From Azospirillum doebereinerae (GTDB lineage Bacteria > Pseudomonadota > Alphaproteobacteria > Azospirillales > Azospirillaceae): a stretch of 64,000 bases of DNA. Where the stretch lies: contig NZ_RZIJ01000018.1 in assembly GCF_003989665.1 (NCBI RefSeq), positions 62,001 through 126,000 on the forward strand, read 5' to 3'. The notes below the pieces were generated by a model. That model did not search any database, had not been told where the DNA came from, and worked only from the letters and a program-made list of their open reading frames with translations. Positions within the stretch are counted from its first letter, which is position 1, and each line of letters opens with the position of its first letter. The position numbers and the translations under genes are program-made. Positions 53,993 through 62,667 of this stretch are shown here, piece by piece.

Positions 53993-55285
53993 ATGTCCAC
54001 GCCGAGCCTGCTCGCCGCCCAGGCCCCCAGGCCGCTTGCCGACCGTCTGCGCCCGACCCGCCTGTCCGAGGTCGCCGGGCAGGACCACCTCCTCGGCCCC
54101 GACGGCCCCATCGGCCGCATGGCCGAGGCCCGCGCTCTGACCTCCATGATTCTGTGGGGACCGCCCGGCTGCGGCAAGACCACCATCGCGCGGCTGCTGG
54201 CCCAGGCCACCGACCTGCGCTTCGAGTCCATCTCCGCGCTCCAGACCGGGGTCGCCGACCTCCGCAAGGTCTTCGAAGCCGCCCGCCAGCGCCGCGACGG
54301 CGGCCAGGGCACCCTGCTGTTCTGCGACGAGATCCACCACTTCAACCGCAACGTCCAGGACAGTTTTCTGCCCTATTTGGAGGATGGCACCGTCACGCTG
54401 GTCGGCGCCACCACCGAGAACCCCTCCTTCGAACTGAACGCCGCCATCCTGTCGCGCGTCCAGGTCTTCGTCCTGCGCCGGCTCGACGAGGCCGCGCTCG
54501 ACGCCCTGCTGGCCCGCGCAGAGGAGCATGTCGGCCGCCCCCTGCCCCTGCAACCCGAGGCGCGCTCCGCCCTCCTGGCGATGGCGGACGGCGACGGGCG
54601 CTTCGTCCTGAACATGGCGGAGCAGATCTACGCTTTGGGTGGAGAGGAGCCGCTCGACAACGCCGCGCTCGGCCGGGTCCTGCAACGGCGCCTGCCCTCC
54701 TACGACAAGTCGGGCGACGGCCACTACAACCTGCTTTCGGCCTTCCACAAGAGCCTGCGCGCCTCGGACGCCAACGCGGCGCTTTATTGGATGTGCCGGA
54801 TGCTGGCCGCCGGGGAGGATTGGCGCACGATCGCCCGGCGCATGCTCTGCGTGGCGAACGAGGACGTCGGCCTCGCCGACCCCAACGCGATCCTCCAAGC
54901 CACCGCAGCCTGGGAGACCTACGAGCGGTTGGGCGCGGCGGAGGGTGAACGCGCCCTGGCGCAGGCTTGTCTTTACTTGGCCACCGCCCCCAAGTCGAAC
55001 GCCGTGGAGGTCGCTCTGGGCGAGGCGCGCAAGCTGGCGCGAATGACCGGCAGCGTCATGCCGCCAATGCACGCGGTCAACGCGCCGACGAAGATGATGG
55101 CGGAACTGGGCTATAAGCAGGGCTACATCTACGACCACGACACGCCGGAAGGCTTTTCCGGTCTCGATTATTTCCCGGAATCGGTGGGCCGCCATGAGTT
55201 CTACCGGCCGGTCGAGCGCGGATTCGAGCGCGATATCCGAAAGCGCCTGGATTATTGGGCGGGTCTGCGGCGGCGGCGGAAATAA
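53993..55285 (+). CDS. rarA: Replication-associated recombination protein RarA (MgsA)
   Basis: The 430-residue AAA+ protein has Walker A GPPGCGKTT, Walker B LLFCDEIHHFN, sensor 1 GATTENPSFE and the RarA C-terminal region (SALYWMCRML-type through HAVNAPTKMMAEL and YDHDTPEGFSGLDYFPE). RarA acts at stalled forks and in recombination in E. coli and is related to the clamp loader. GGAG lies just upstream of two ATGs (53990 and 53993); I chose the second for spacing. It is not followed by a clear terminator. Confidence 0.95.
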   Translation: MSTPSLLAAQAPRPLADRLRPTRLSEVAGQDHLLGPDGPIGRMAEARALTSMILWGPPGCGKTTIARLLAQATDLRFESISALQTGVADLRKVFEAARQRRDGGQGTLLFCDEIHHFNRNVQDSFLPYLEDGTVTLVGATTENPSFELNAAILSRVQVFVLRRLDEAALDALLARAEEHVGRPLPLQPEARSALLAMADGDGRFVLNMAEQIYALGGEEPLDNAALGRVLQRRLPSYDKSGDGHYNLLSAFHKSLRASDANAALYWMCRMLAAGEDWRTIARRMLCVANEDVGLADPNAILQATAAWETYERLGAAEGERALAQACLYLATAPKSNAVEVALGEARKLARMTGSVMPPMHAVNAPTKMMAELGYKQGYIYDHDTPEGFSGLDYFPESVGRHEFYRPVERGFERDIRKRLDYWAGLRRRRK

Positions 55286-55642
55286 TGGTCCGGCGGCAGT
55301 AACCAAAAATGTCGCCCGTGACTTCGGTCGCCCACACCTTTCGATGGGCGATGCCACCAAATCCCCCAACCGCCGCGCGCAACCACCGCCAAACCCCGGT
55401 GTTGTTCAAAGGCGAGGTTCAGAACGCCGCGCCGCATTGACGCCATATGCAAGAACCAAGTCGTGATCATCCGGATAGAAGGCGGAAAAGGGGTAACTCC
55501 AAGGAATAGTCATAGAGATTATTTCCGAGTCCTAGAAGTACCCCTCAAGATACGACTTCGTTCATAGCGCCGTTAGTGAGTCATTAACCGGCGACGTGGC
55601 TCAATGACGTCACCACGAACGCACAGGCCAAGGGAGTTCTAC
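55286..55642. other. Intergenic region between rarA and a small gene
   Basis: About 357 bases with lower G+C than the genes. No tRNA, palindromic repeat or credible ORF is visible. AAGGGAG at the right end is the ribosome-binding site of the 71-residue protein. Its promoter is probably here but no canonical -35/-10 pair stands out. Confidence 0.4.
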
Positions 55643-55858
55643 ATGATCGCCACCACCAAGTCGCAGAAGATCGCCGCTTCCTCCCTGACTCACGTCACGC
55701 TGCTGGATGAATTCATCCGCCTGACGCAAGACAAGATCGGCGCTCAGGACGACGCGTTCGTGCGCGACAGCTTGGCCGACCTTCTGATGAACCTGCGCGA
55801 AGAGCGCGCCGGCTACGTTGAAATCCTGGGCGCCACCGCCTACAACCGCGCGGCCTGA
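55643..55858 (+). CDS. Small helical protein of unknown function
   Basis: The 71-residue product (MIATTKSQKIAASSLTHVTL ... LGATAYNRAA) is soluble and mostly helical, with a charged core (FVRDSLADLLMNLREERAGY). It has a strong Shine-Dalgarno (AAGGGAG) 7 bases before the ATG. It is monocistronic, after a 357-base gap and before a convergent acetyltransferase gene. I recognise no family. Confidence 0.75.
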   Translation: MIATTKSQKIAASSLTHVTLLDEFIRLTQDKIGAQDDAFVRDSLADLLMNLREERAGYVEILGATAYNRAA

Positions 55859-55942
55859 CCCGGATCATCGTCAGCCTTGCGTTCGGGGTTCGTATAGAAG
55901 CGAGGATGGCGCGGTACGTCCCACGCCATCTTTCCCCCTTCT

Positions 55943-56428
55943 TCAGGGGCTTTCGGCGGCCAGCGCCGCCAGCGCGTCTCCGCTCAACCGGTAGGGCAGC
56001 CACTCCTCCATCTGGCGGAAGCCGATGCGGTCGTAGAAGCCACGCGCTGGGTTCCAGTTCAGCACGTTCAGATCCACACGCCGGTATCCCCGCTCGACCG
56101 CCCGCTGGGCGACGGCGGAAAGAAGGTGACGCCCGACGCTATGCTTGCGCGCGTCCGGTGTGACGTAGAGATCCTCGACGAACAGCCCTGGACGACCTTC
56201 CCAGGTCGAATAGTTGCGGAAGGTCAGCGCGAAGCCGACGGGCGTTCCGTCCAACTCGGCGATCAGCGCCTCGAAAACCGGATGCTCTCCCCAACCGTCG
56301 CGCCGAAAATCCTCCTCCGACGCCTTGACCGAATGGGCCTCGTGCTCAAACTCCGCGAGTTCGCGGACGAAACGCAGGATGTCGGCGCAATCGGCTTCAA
56401 CGGCCGGGCGAACGGTCACGGAGGGCAT
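55943..56428 (-). CDS. GNAT family N-acetyltransferase
   Basis: The 161-residue protein has the GNAT fold with acetyl-CoA loop DARKHSVGRHLLSAVAQRAV and typical strands VGFALTFRNYSTWEGRPGLF and LYVTPDARK. The pattern resembles the diamine/polyamine acetyltransferase (SSAT-like) subgroup, so polyamines or thialysine are possible substrates but not proven. The start at 56428 follows GAGAG. It is convergent with the 71-residue protein gene and lies 108 bases downstream of the glycosyltransferase gene on the same strand. Confidence 0.88.
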   Translation of the reverse strand: MPSVTVRPAVEADCADILRFVRELAEFEHEAHSVKASEEDFRRDGWGEHPVFEALIAELDGTPVGFALTFRNYSTWEGRPGLFVEDLYVTPDARKHSVGRHLLSAVAQRAVERGYRRVDLNVLNWNPARGFYDRIGFRQMEEWLPYRLSGDALAALAAESP

Positions 56429-56536
56429 GGGCGGAACTCTCTTGAGGAAGACGGGCGCCGACGATAGCCGCAGGCCGACTCCCCCGCACGCTCAATCACG
56501 CCCGGTCCAGTCACGCTGGGCTCAATCCCCCTGGAC

Positions 56537-57610
56537 TCAATCGTCACCGCCGCCTTGAAGGTCGAGAATGCCGCGCAACTCCTGCACGCGGCGCTCGGCG
56601 CTGTGCTCCGCCAGGACCCGCTTGCGCGCGCGTTGGCCGAGGTCGGCCAGATGGTTGCGCGGCAGCATCATCGCCGTGGTCACGTCGTCGATCTGCGCGG
56701 CGACCAGGATTTCCCGACCCGGCTCGAAGAAGCTCTCAAGCCCCTCCCAGCGGTCCGACACGATGGCGGACCCGTACGCCGCCGCTTCCAGAAGCCGGCT
56801 GGTCGGGCACCAGCCGACGCTCCGCTCGTCGTCACGGGCCAGCGCCAGCGTGAGGGTGGAGGAGGCCAGCAGGTCGCCGGTCTCCGCCGGGTCGAAGCCG
56901 GGCAGCGTCACGACGTTCGGGGCCGCCCTCGCGACATCCGGCAGATTGCCGCCGGCCAGAACGAAACGGCGGCGGGTCAGCCGCTGCGCCGGATCGATGA
57001 AGAAGCGATCCAGCCCCTCCCGCATCGCCCCTGCGTCCGGCGCGACGCAGCACAGGTCGCCGAGGTAGCGGCGTTGGGAAGTGCCAGGCTTGTGCGCCTC
57101 GGGCACGATCCAGGGGTAGAGGGGTGCCACGGCGACGGCCCCCGCCTTCTCGCGGAACAGTTCCAGCGCCGGGCCGCCGCCCGAGGCCAGCACCAGATCG
57201 AAGCCGCCCAGGCCATCGACCGGCAGATGCGCCAAAGCCTCCCCCGCCGCCAGCGCGGCGAGCGAGGAGGGCGCGTCCGGATCGTACAGCACCCGGCGCG
57301 CGCTCTTCGACTCTTGCACCAGAGCGGCGGCGGCCCGCGCGTCCGGCCCATGCGCCACGACCAGGGCGACTCCGGAATCGTCGGCGTGCCGCGCCGCTTC
57401 GACGGCGATCGCATCCCAGTCCGTGTAGATCAGCCGCTCGCCGCCCGGAATGCTCCAGGCCGGGTTTCCCGCCGCGTCCGGCCCCTCCCGCTCCACGGCG
57501 ATCACGCGATGGCCGCGAAGCGCCAGGGCCTGGACGAGAGAGCGCCAGCGCAGGGTGTGTCCGGCGTCGGCAAGGGTACCGGTGGTCAGTCCGAAAATGA
57601 CGATCTTCAT
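56537..57610 (-). CDS. Glycosyltransferase, CgeB/GT-B-like
   Basis: The 357-residue protein begins MKIVIFGLTTGTLADAGHTL and looks like a GT-B enzyme: two Rossmann-like halves with a C-terminal donor-site region (VGWCPTSRLLEAAAYGSAIV then SDRWEGLESFFEPGREILVA). This pattern is seen in CgeB/DUF3880-type glycosyltransferases, named after a spore-coat protein but common in non-sporulating bacteria. There is no signal peptide or membrane helix. Sugar and acceptor are unknown. A 338-base gap separates it from the divergent transglycosylase gene. Confidence 0.82.
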   Translation of the reverse strand: MKIVIFGLTTGTLADAGHTLRWRSLVQALALRGHRVIAVEREGPDAAGNPAWSIPGGERLIYTDWDAIAVEAARHADDSGVALVVAHGPDARAAAALVQESKSARRVLYDPDAPSSLAALAAGEALAHLPVDGLGGFDLVLASGGGPALELFREKAGAVAVAPLYPWIVPEAHKPGTSQRRYLGDLCCVAPDAGAMREGLDRFFIDPAQRLTRRRFVLAGGNLPDVARAAPNVVTLPGFDPAETGDLLASSTLTLALARDDERSVGWCPTSRLLEAAAYGSAIVSDRWEGLESFFEPGREILVAAQIDDVTTAMMLPRNHLADLGQRARKRVLAEHSAERRVQELRGILDLQGGGDD

Positions 57611-57948
57611 GGCGTCGGCACCTTCATGCGATCGGGAAAGCGATCCGTCGGGCGAAGCGATCCGTGCTCAGTCAACGCGGCCGGGCATGGTGGAGTTCCA
57701 GTCATGGCGGGGTTGCGGAGGAGGCCATCCGATGGGCGGAAACGACCGCCGACAGGGCTTCGACCCTGCGTCCTGACGCGGCCGGTTGGGATGAAAGGGA
57801 TATGGCGCAGCGCCGGAAGCGTTCAAGCTTCGTTCCCGCCCGCGACGCCCGATTCGGATTTCGCGGTTGAGCCCGGCGGCGGGGCACCGTAGGGTCACGG
57901 CCCGGCATTCCCAGTGCCCCGGCATTCCCAGCCCCGGCATTCCCAGCG
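57611..57948. other. Intergenic region between glycosyltransferase and transglycosylase genes
   Basis: About 338 bases between divergent genes. Besides the tandem repeat at 57901-57946 it has two AGCGATCCGT copies near 57636-57665. Small reading frames exist but lack a ribosome-binding site and sensible composition. Confidence 0.4.
57901..57946. repeat. Three tandem copies of a 14-base unit
   Basis: CCCGGCATTCCCAG occurs exactly at 57901-57914, 57918-57931 and 57933-57946, ending 2 bases before the transglycosylase ATG. The unit spacings are 17 and 15 bases. Confidence 0.95.
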
Positions 57949-59250
57949 ATGATCGAGCGCATGCGAACCCTGTCCCGCACCTTGCCCCGCCATTCCGCCC
58001 GCCTCCTTCTCGTCGCGCTCCTGCTGGCCGGCTGCCAGAGCACCGGCGTCACGGCTCCTGTGACGGCGGAGGGCGGTGCCTCGTCGGCGTCCCCGGCGTC
58101 GGCCGTCCAGACGGCCGCGCAGCCGCGCCTGCCCTTCCCCGACTGGCTGCGCGCGCTCCGCGCCGAAGCGTTGGGCCAGGGCATCCGCGCCAAGACCTTC
58201 GACCGCGCCTTCGAGCGCGTGAAGCTGTCCGACCGGGTGGTGGAACTGGATTCCAGCCAGCCCGAGTCCACCCGCCAAGTGTGGCAGTATCTTGACAGCG
58301 CCGTGAACGAAAAGCGCGTCCAGAACGGCCGCCGGAAGTTGCAGGAGAACGCGGCGTTGCTGAATCGCATCAGTCAGCGTTCCGGTGTTCCGGCCGAGAT
58401 CCTCGTCGCCTTCTGGGGAATGGAAAGCGATTTCGGCAATTCGACCGGCGGTTTCTCCGTGATCGACGCGCTGACCACGCTGGCCTACGAAGGCCGCCGC
58501 GCCGCCTATTTTCGGACCGAGCTGCTAGCCGCCCTGCGCATCCTCGATTCGGGCGATATCGCGCCGGAGCGCATGTCGGGATCCTGGGCTGGGGCGATGG
58601 GGCAGACCCAGTTCATGCCGACCATTTTTCTCCGCCACGCCATGGACGAGGACGGCGACGGCCACCGCGACATCTGGGGCAGCCTGCCCGACGTGATGGC
58701 CTCGACCGCCAAGTTCGTGCAAGCCAACGGCTGGCGCAGCGGCGAGCGCTGGGGGCAGGAGGTGCGGCTGCCCGATGGTTTCCCCTATGACCAAGCCGAG
58801 TACACCATCGTCAAACCGGTATCGGAATGGCGCCGGATGGGAGTGCTGCCGGCCGGCGGCGGCGAACTAGCCGGCGACAACCCGGCGGCGATTCTCGTAC
58901 TGGCCGGGCACCAGGGACCGGCCTTCCTGGTGCACGAGAATTTCCGTGCCATCATGCGCTACAACCCTGCGACCAGCTACTCGCTGGCGGTGGCCCTGCT
59001 GGCCGACCGCATGGCGGATCGGCCGGGCGTGGTGGGAAGCTGGCCCCGGCAGGAGCCGGCGCTCAGCAAGGACGAGCGCATGGAGTTGCAGCAGCGCCTT
59101 GCCGCGCTGGGGCTGGAGCCCGGCACCCCCGACGGCATCGTCGGCGCCAACACCCGCAACGCGGTGCGCCGCTTCCAGGCCACCATCGGCGCGGTGCCGG
59201 ACGGCTTCGCCACCAAGGGCCTGCTGGACCGACTGCGGCAGGCGTCGTAA
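57949..59250 (+). CDS. Lytic murein transglycosylase, MltB family, with peptidoglycan-binding domain
   Basis: The 433-residue protein is a lipoprotein (signal ending in LLLAGC at about residues 22-27). The SLT_2-type catalytic domain follows, with catalytic Glu in AFWGMESDFGNSTGG and the MltB hallmarks AGAMGQTQFMPT and DEDGDGHRDIW. The C-terminus (about 365-430) is a peptidoglycan-binding type 1 domain (LQQRLAALGLEPGTPDGIVG). It should cut glycan strands in the periplasm. The ATG at 57949 or 57961 is the start; neither has a strong Shine-Dalgarno, and a triple tandem repeat lies directly upstream. Confidence 0.93.
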   Translation: MIERMRTLSRTLPRHSARLLLVALLLAGCQSTGVTAPVTAEGGASSASPASAVQTAAQPRLPFPDWLRALRAEALGQGIRAKTFDRAFERVKLSDRVVELDSSQPESTRQVWQYLDSAVNEKRVQNGRRKLQENAALLNRISQRSGVPAEILVAFWGMESDFGNSTGGFSVIDALTTLAYEGRRAAYFRTELLAALRILDSGDIAPERMSGSWAGAMGQTQFMPTIFLRHAMDEDGDGHRDIWGSLPDVMASTAKFVQANGWRSGERWGQEVRLPDGFPYDQAEYTIVKPVSEWRRMGVLPAGGGELAGDNPAAILVLAGHQGPAFLVHENFRAIMRYNPATSYSLAVALLADRMADRPGVVGSWPRQEPALSKDERMELQQRLAALGLEPGTPDGIVGANTRNAVRRFQATIGAVPDGFATKGLLDRLRQAS

Positions 59251-59255
59251 GGGAG

Positions 59256-59289
59256 CCGGCGCGGCGGCGGACGGAAGCCGCCGAGCCGG
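59256..59289. terminator. Stem-loop between convergent transglycosylase and phoU genes
   Basis: CCGGCGCGGCGGC (59256-59268) and GCCGCCGAGCCGG (59277-59289) pair with one mismatch. No T-run follows on either strand, so an intrinsic terminator is only possible. Confidence 0.5.
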
Positions 59290-59300
59290 AAACCCGATGG

Positions 59301-60023
59301 TCAGCCCTCCGGCGTCGAGCTTGGCGCCACGGCGAAGCTGCTGTGGTCCCCCTTCCGGCGCTCCTCCGCCGGCAAGCGGCCCTCCACCAGATAGCTGATG
59401 TTCTCCGCCACGTTGGTGGCGTGGTCGCCGATCCGCTCGATGGACTTTGCGGCGAACAGCAGATGGGTGCAGCCGGTGATCTGGGCCGGGGTTTCCATCA
59501 TGTAGGTCAGGAACTCCCGGAACAGGCTGGTGTAGGCGGCGTCCACCTCGCCGTCGCGGTCACGGACCGCGGCGGCCAGCGCCGCGTCCTGCTCGGCGTA
59601 GGCCCGGCGCATGTCGCCGATCATCTCCAGCACCGTCCGACCCATCCAGGTCAGCGACCCGGCTGGCGGGACAACCGGAAGCCCGGCCAGCGTGACGGCG
59701 CGTTTGGCGACCGACCCGGCGAAATCGCCCATCCGCTCCAGATTCGAGGCGATCTTCAACGCGGCCACGATGTCGCGCAGATCCTTCGCCATCGGCTGGC
59801 GCAGGGCCAGCATGCGGATGGTCATCGCCTCGACCTCCATCTCCAGACGGTCGATGGCGGCGTCGCCCTCCACCACGACGGCGGCCTTGGCGGCGTCGGC
59901 GGTGGCGAGCGCGTCCAGCGCCGTGGCGAACTGGCTCTCGACCAGAGCCGCCATGCGGTCGATGGCGGAATGCAGCGCCGCCAGCTCGGCGTCGAACGCC
60001 GCAACCGTGTGTCCTCCGGCCAT
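59301..60023 (-). CDS. phoU: Phosphate signalling protein PhoU
   Basis: The 240-residue all-helical protein has two PhoU repeats with the acidic metal-binding motif pattern: ALKIASNLERMGDFAGSVAK in the first and HLLFAAKSIERIGDHATNVA in the second. PhoU restrains the PhoR-PhoB response through PstB. Here it stands alone, without pst or phoB genes in the window. AAGGGGG lies 8 bases before the ATG at 60023. It is convergent with the transglycosylase gene and divergent from the pentapeptide-repeat gene. Confidence 0.93.
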   Translation of the reverse strand: MAGGHTVAAFDAELAALHSAIDRMAALVESQFATALDALATADAAKAAVVVEGDAAIDRLEMEVEAMTIRMLALRQPMAKDLRDIVAALKIASNLERMGDFAGSVAKRAVTLAGLPVVPPAGSLTWMGRTVLEMIGDMRRAYAEQDAALAAAVRDRDGEVDAAYTSLFREFLTYMMETPAQITGCTHLLFAAKSIERIGDHATNVAENISYLVEGRLPAEERRKGDHSSFAVAPSSTPEG

Positions 60024-60197
60024 GCCCAAGCCCCCTTTTCCAAAGCGTTCATCGTGCCCGTTCCGGCGCCGCGGCCCCCACCGGGCGGCAGGCGTCGCGT
60101 GGTCCCGGAACGGTCTTAACCTTTGGCATAGATTATTTTCGGACACTGGTCTATCGCTTGGAAAATCAGGCGACACCACAGACACCGGACGGGGCCG

Positions 60198-61511
60198 ATG
60201 ACGCCACACGAGTTGGTCGCGGTGCTGGAAAAGCACGAGCGCTGGCTGAAGAAGAGACAGGGCGGCGCGCGCGCCAACCTGACCATGGCGAACATGGAAG
60301 GGTCCAACCTCTCCGGCGTGGACCTGACTCAGGGCAAACTGTCGGGCGCCAACCTGTCGCATTGCGATTTGACCCACGCCAACCTGAGCAACGCCGACCT
60401 GTTCGCCGCCCACCTGACCAAGGCCGACCTGTCGGGCTGCAACCTGTACCGCGCCGATCTGCGCGGCGCCCACATGCGCGGCGCCAAGATGAAGCGCGCC
60501 ATCCTGAAGGAGGCCGACCTGCGCGGCGGCGCCCTGCTCTACGGCGGCGGCGCTCCGGGCAAGGGCGGCAAGGGGTTGGACTTCGTCCGCTCCGACCTCT
60601 CGGGCAGCGATTTCGACGACGCGTCGATGACCAACGCCAACCTGTCCGGCGCCGACCTGACCGACGTGTCGATGAACGGCGCGGATTGCGAGGGCGCGCT
60701 GCTGACCGGCGCCACGCTGATGCGCGCCAGCATGAAAAGCTGCAACCTCGCCCGCGCCGACCTGCGCGGCAGCAACCTGTCGGGCGTGAACCTGCAAGGC
60801 GCCATCCTGCGCGACGCCAACCTGACCGGCGCCATGCTGGCCGGCGCCAACCTGCGCAACGCCGATCTCCAGGGCGCCAAGCTGGAGGGCGCCGATCTGG
60901 CCGGCGCCGACACCACCGGTGCCAATCTCGCCCGCTCGGCGGAGAATTTCTCGGTCCAGATCCAGCAGGCGCTGCACAGCCACTACACCTGGATCAACAC
61001 CAGCGGCACCATGGGCGCGCGCGCCGACCTCGCCGGGGCCGATATGACCCACATCGATCTGACCGGCGTGAACCTGTCCGGCGCCAACCTGAAGGGCGCC
61101 AATCTAACCGGCGCCAAGATGCGCGAGTCGCTGCTCATCATGTGCGACATCTCGGAGGCCAATTTGTCGGGCGCCGACTTCACCGCCGCCATCCTCGACG
61201 GCGCCAACCTGCGCGGCGCCAATCTGGAGGGCGCGCGGCTGGACGGGGCGGGGATCGGCTGGGTCGACATCAAGGGGCCGGACGGGCGACCGACCGGGCG
61301 GCTCTGGGCCGCCAACCTGACCGGCAGCCGGCTGGCCGGCGCGTCCTGCGTGCGCACCAACCTGCGGGGCGCCACCCTGGCGGATTGCGATTTCTCCAAC
61401 GCCGACCTGACCGGCGCGATCCTGAGCGACGCCAACATCCGCGACGCCCGCTTCACCGGCGCGAACCTGACCGGCGCCAGCCTGCCTCCGCCGCCCGATC
61501 TGGACGACTGA
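60198..61511 (+). CDS. Pentapeptide-repeat protein with two capped repeat arrays
   Basis: The 437-residue protein is built of A(D/N)LxG-type pentapeptide repeats, which fold as a right-handed quadrilateral beta-helix. Two arrays (about 28-115 with continuation at 131-246, and 278-430) are each preceded by a similar cap: LEKHERWLKKRQGGARANL at 10-28 and LHSHYTWINTSGTMGARADL at 259-278. A glycine-rich insertion (GGGAPGKGGKG, 117-127) interrupts the first array. There is no signal peptide. Function is unknown; the fold can mimic DNA, as in gyrase-inhibiting relatives, but nothing here shows that role. Confidence 0.9.
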   Translation: MTPHELVAVLEKHERWLKKRQGGARANLTMANMEGSNLSGVDLTQGKLSGANLSHCDLTHANLSNADLFAAHLTKADLSGCNLYRADLRGAHMRGAKMKRAILKEADLRGGALLYGGGAPGKGGKGLDFVRSDLSGSDFDDASMTNANLSGADLTDVSMNGADCEGALLTGATLMRASMKSCNLARADLRGSNLSGVNLQGAILRDANLTGAMLAGANLRNADLQGAKLEGADLAGADTTGANLARSAENFSVQIQQALHSHYTWINTSGTMGARADLAGADMTHIDLTGVNLSGANLKGANLTGAKMRESLLIMCDISEANLSGADFTAAILDGANLRGANLEGARLDGAGIGWVDIKGPDGRPTGRLWAANLTGSRLAGASCVRTNLRGATLADCDFSNADLTGAILSDANIRDARFTGANLTGASLPPPPDLDD

Positions 61512-61584
61512 TTTCAGCGGCCGCCCCGGCCAGCACCGGGGATGGCGGCCCCAACCGGGATCAGCCGTCGCTCCGCCGCCGCAA

Positions 61585-62145
61585 TCAGCCCTCGGTGTCC
61601 TCTTCGCGGCCGAAACTGGCCGCGTTCAGGTTGGCCCCGACCCGTCGCAGCACGCCGATGGCCCGGGCGACCTCCTCCGGCGCGATGCCATCGACGGCGA
61701 TCGCCGCGATGTCAGACGCGCTGGGCATCATCGTCTCACGCAGCGCGCGGCCCTTGTCGGTCAGGAAGATGTTCATCTTGCGTCGGTCGTGCGCGTTGCG
61801 GACCCGCTGCACCAGCCCCTGCGATTCCATCACGTTGACGGCGGTGACCGTCGTCGGCTCCATCATGCCGACGCGGTGGCTGAGTTCGCGCTGGGTCAGC
61901 CCGTCCTCGTCCCACAGGGCGCGCAGGAAGAACCACTGCCCCATGCTGACGCTGGAGCGCGCGATGCGCGCCTGCAACGCACGGCCGAAGGCGCGGTTCA
62001 CATCACGAACCACGAAGGACAGGACGCCGTCGGAGAGGGCGCCATCGGTCAGGGCACCGTTAGGCAGCGCACCATCCGGTGCCGGTGCCGCATCCACCGT
62101 CTCGCTGGCCGTCACCGGTTCCCATCCCTTGAAACACGCAACCAT
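61585..62145 (-). CDS. MarR family transcriptional regulator
   Basis: The 186-residue protein has a MarR winged-helix domain with the recognition region LTQRELSHRVGMMEPTTVTA, then a wing in RVRNAHDRRKMNIFLTDKGR. The N-terminal extension (about 20-45) contains GAL-type short repeats (GALPNGALTDGALSDGVL). It probably represses nearby or distant genes in response to small aromatic ligands. I chose the ATG at 62145 after AGAAAGA; a strong promoter lies about 110 bases upstream, so a longer leader or earlier start is possible. It is convergent with the pentapeptide gene. Confidence 0.9.
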   Translation of the reverse strand: MVACFKGWEPVTASETVDAAPAPDGALPNGALTDGALSDGVLSFVVRDVNRAFGRALQARIARSSVSMGQWFFLRALWDEDGLTQRELSHRVGMMEPTTVTAVNVMESQGLVQRVRNAHDRRKMNIFLTDKGRALRETMMPSASDIAAIAVDGIAPEEVARAIGVLRRVGANLNAASFGREEDTEG

Positions 62146-62256
62146 ACCGACAATCTTTCTGCCCGTCGTTCCCACATTCCACGCCGCCGCGTCCCGTCGA
62201 AGGACGCCGTCGATCGCACTGCCACCGGGGAATGGCGGACAATGAGGTTTTTCCCA

Positions 62257-62284
62257 ATCATAGCGTGTCGCACCCGAAGCGCAA
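62257..62284 (-). promoter_or_regulatory. Candidate sigma-70 promoter of the MarR gene
   Basis: On the minus strand TTGCGC (62284-62279), 16 bases and TATGAT (62262-62257). Transcription would begin near 62250. Confidence 0.55.
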
Positions 62285-62667
62285 ATCAAATGCGCAAGCC
62301 TCGCAGCCCGGCATGCAATGATATGTCAGGACCCAAAGCCGGAGCCACCCGCAAAGGAAAAAGACCCACCATGGAAAAATCCCTTCCCGCTTGGGGCCGG
62401 TCTATCCTTTTCTAATGGTAGAGCCTCGCAGTTCCATATCCCAATATGGTTGCGTTTCCTGGATTGCGGACCGTCCGGCCTTTTACTTCCCGATGGGAAA
62501 TGACAAGACGCTCCTAATATGAAGAATTTACTAAAACGCCACCCAGCGCCTCAAGAGGGCTTGCGCCGACGCGGTGACGGAGGCCAAACACGCCGGCGCG
62601 CACCATATCCACCCGACAGCCCGATCAAGGCCCCGGCCGAAGCCCCCCGAGACGTCAAGGATCCGCC
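62285..62667. other. Less G+C-rich intergenic region upstream of the amidase gene
   Basis: About 380 bases with more A+T than the flanking genes and no credible ORF. It holds a 13-base palindrome TTCCC-gat-GGGAA at 62487-62499 and TAATAT at 62515-62520, a possible -10 element. AAGGA at about 62657 is the amidase ribosome-binding site. No repeats or tRNA seen. Confidence 0.45.

Noticed and set aside
57450..57870. Small plus-strand ORFs between the glycosyltransferase and transglycosylase genes
   Set aside because: They overlap a real gene, have Arg/Ser/Trp-rich composition and lack start signals.
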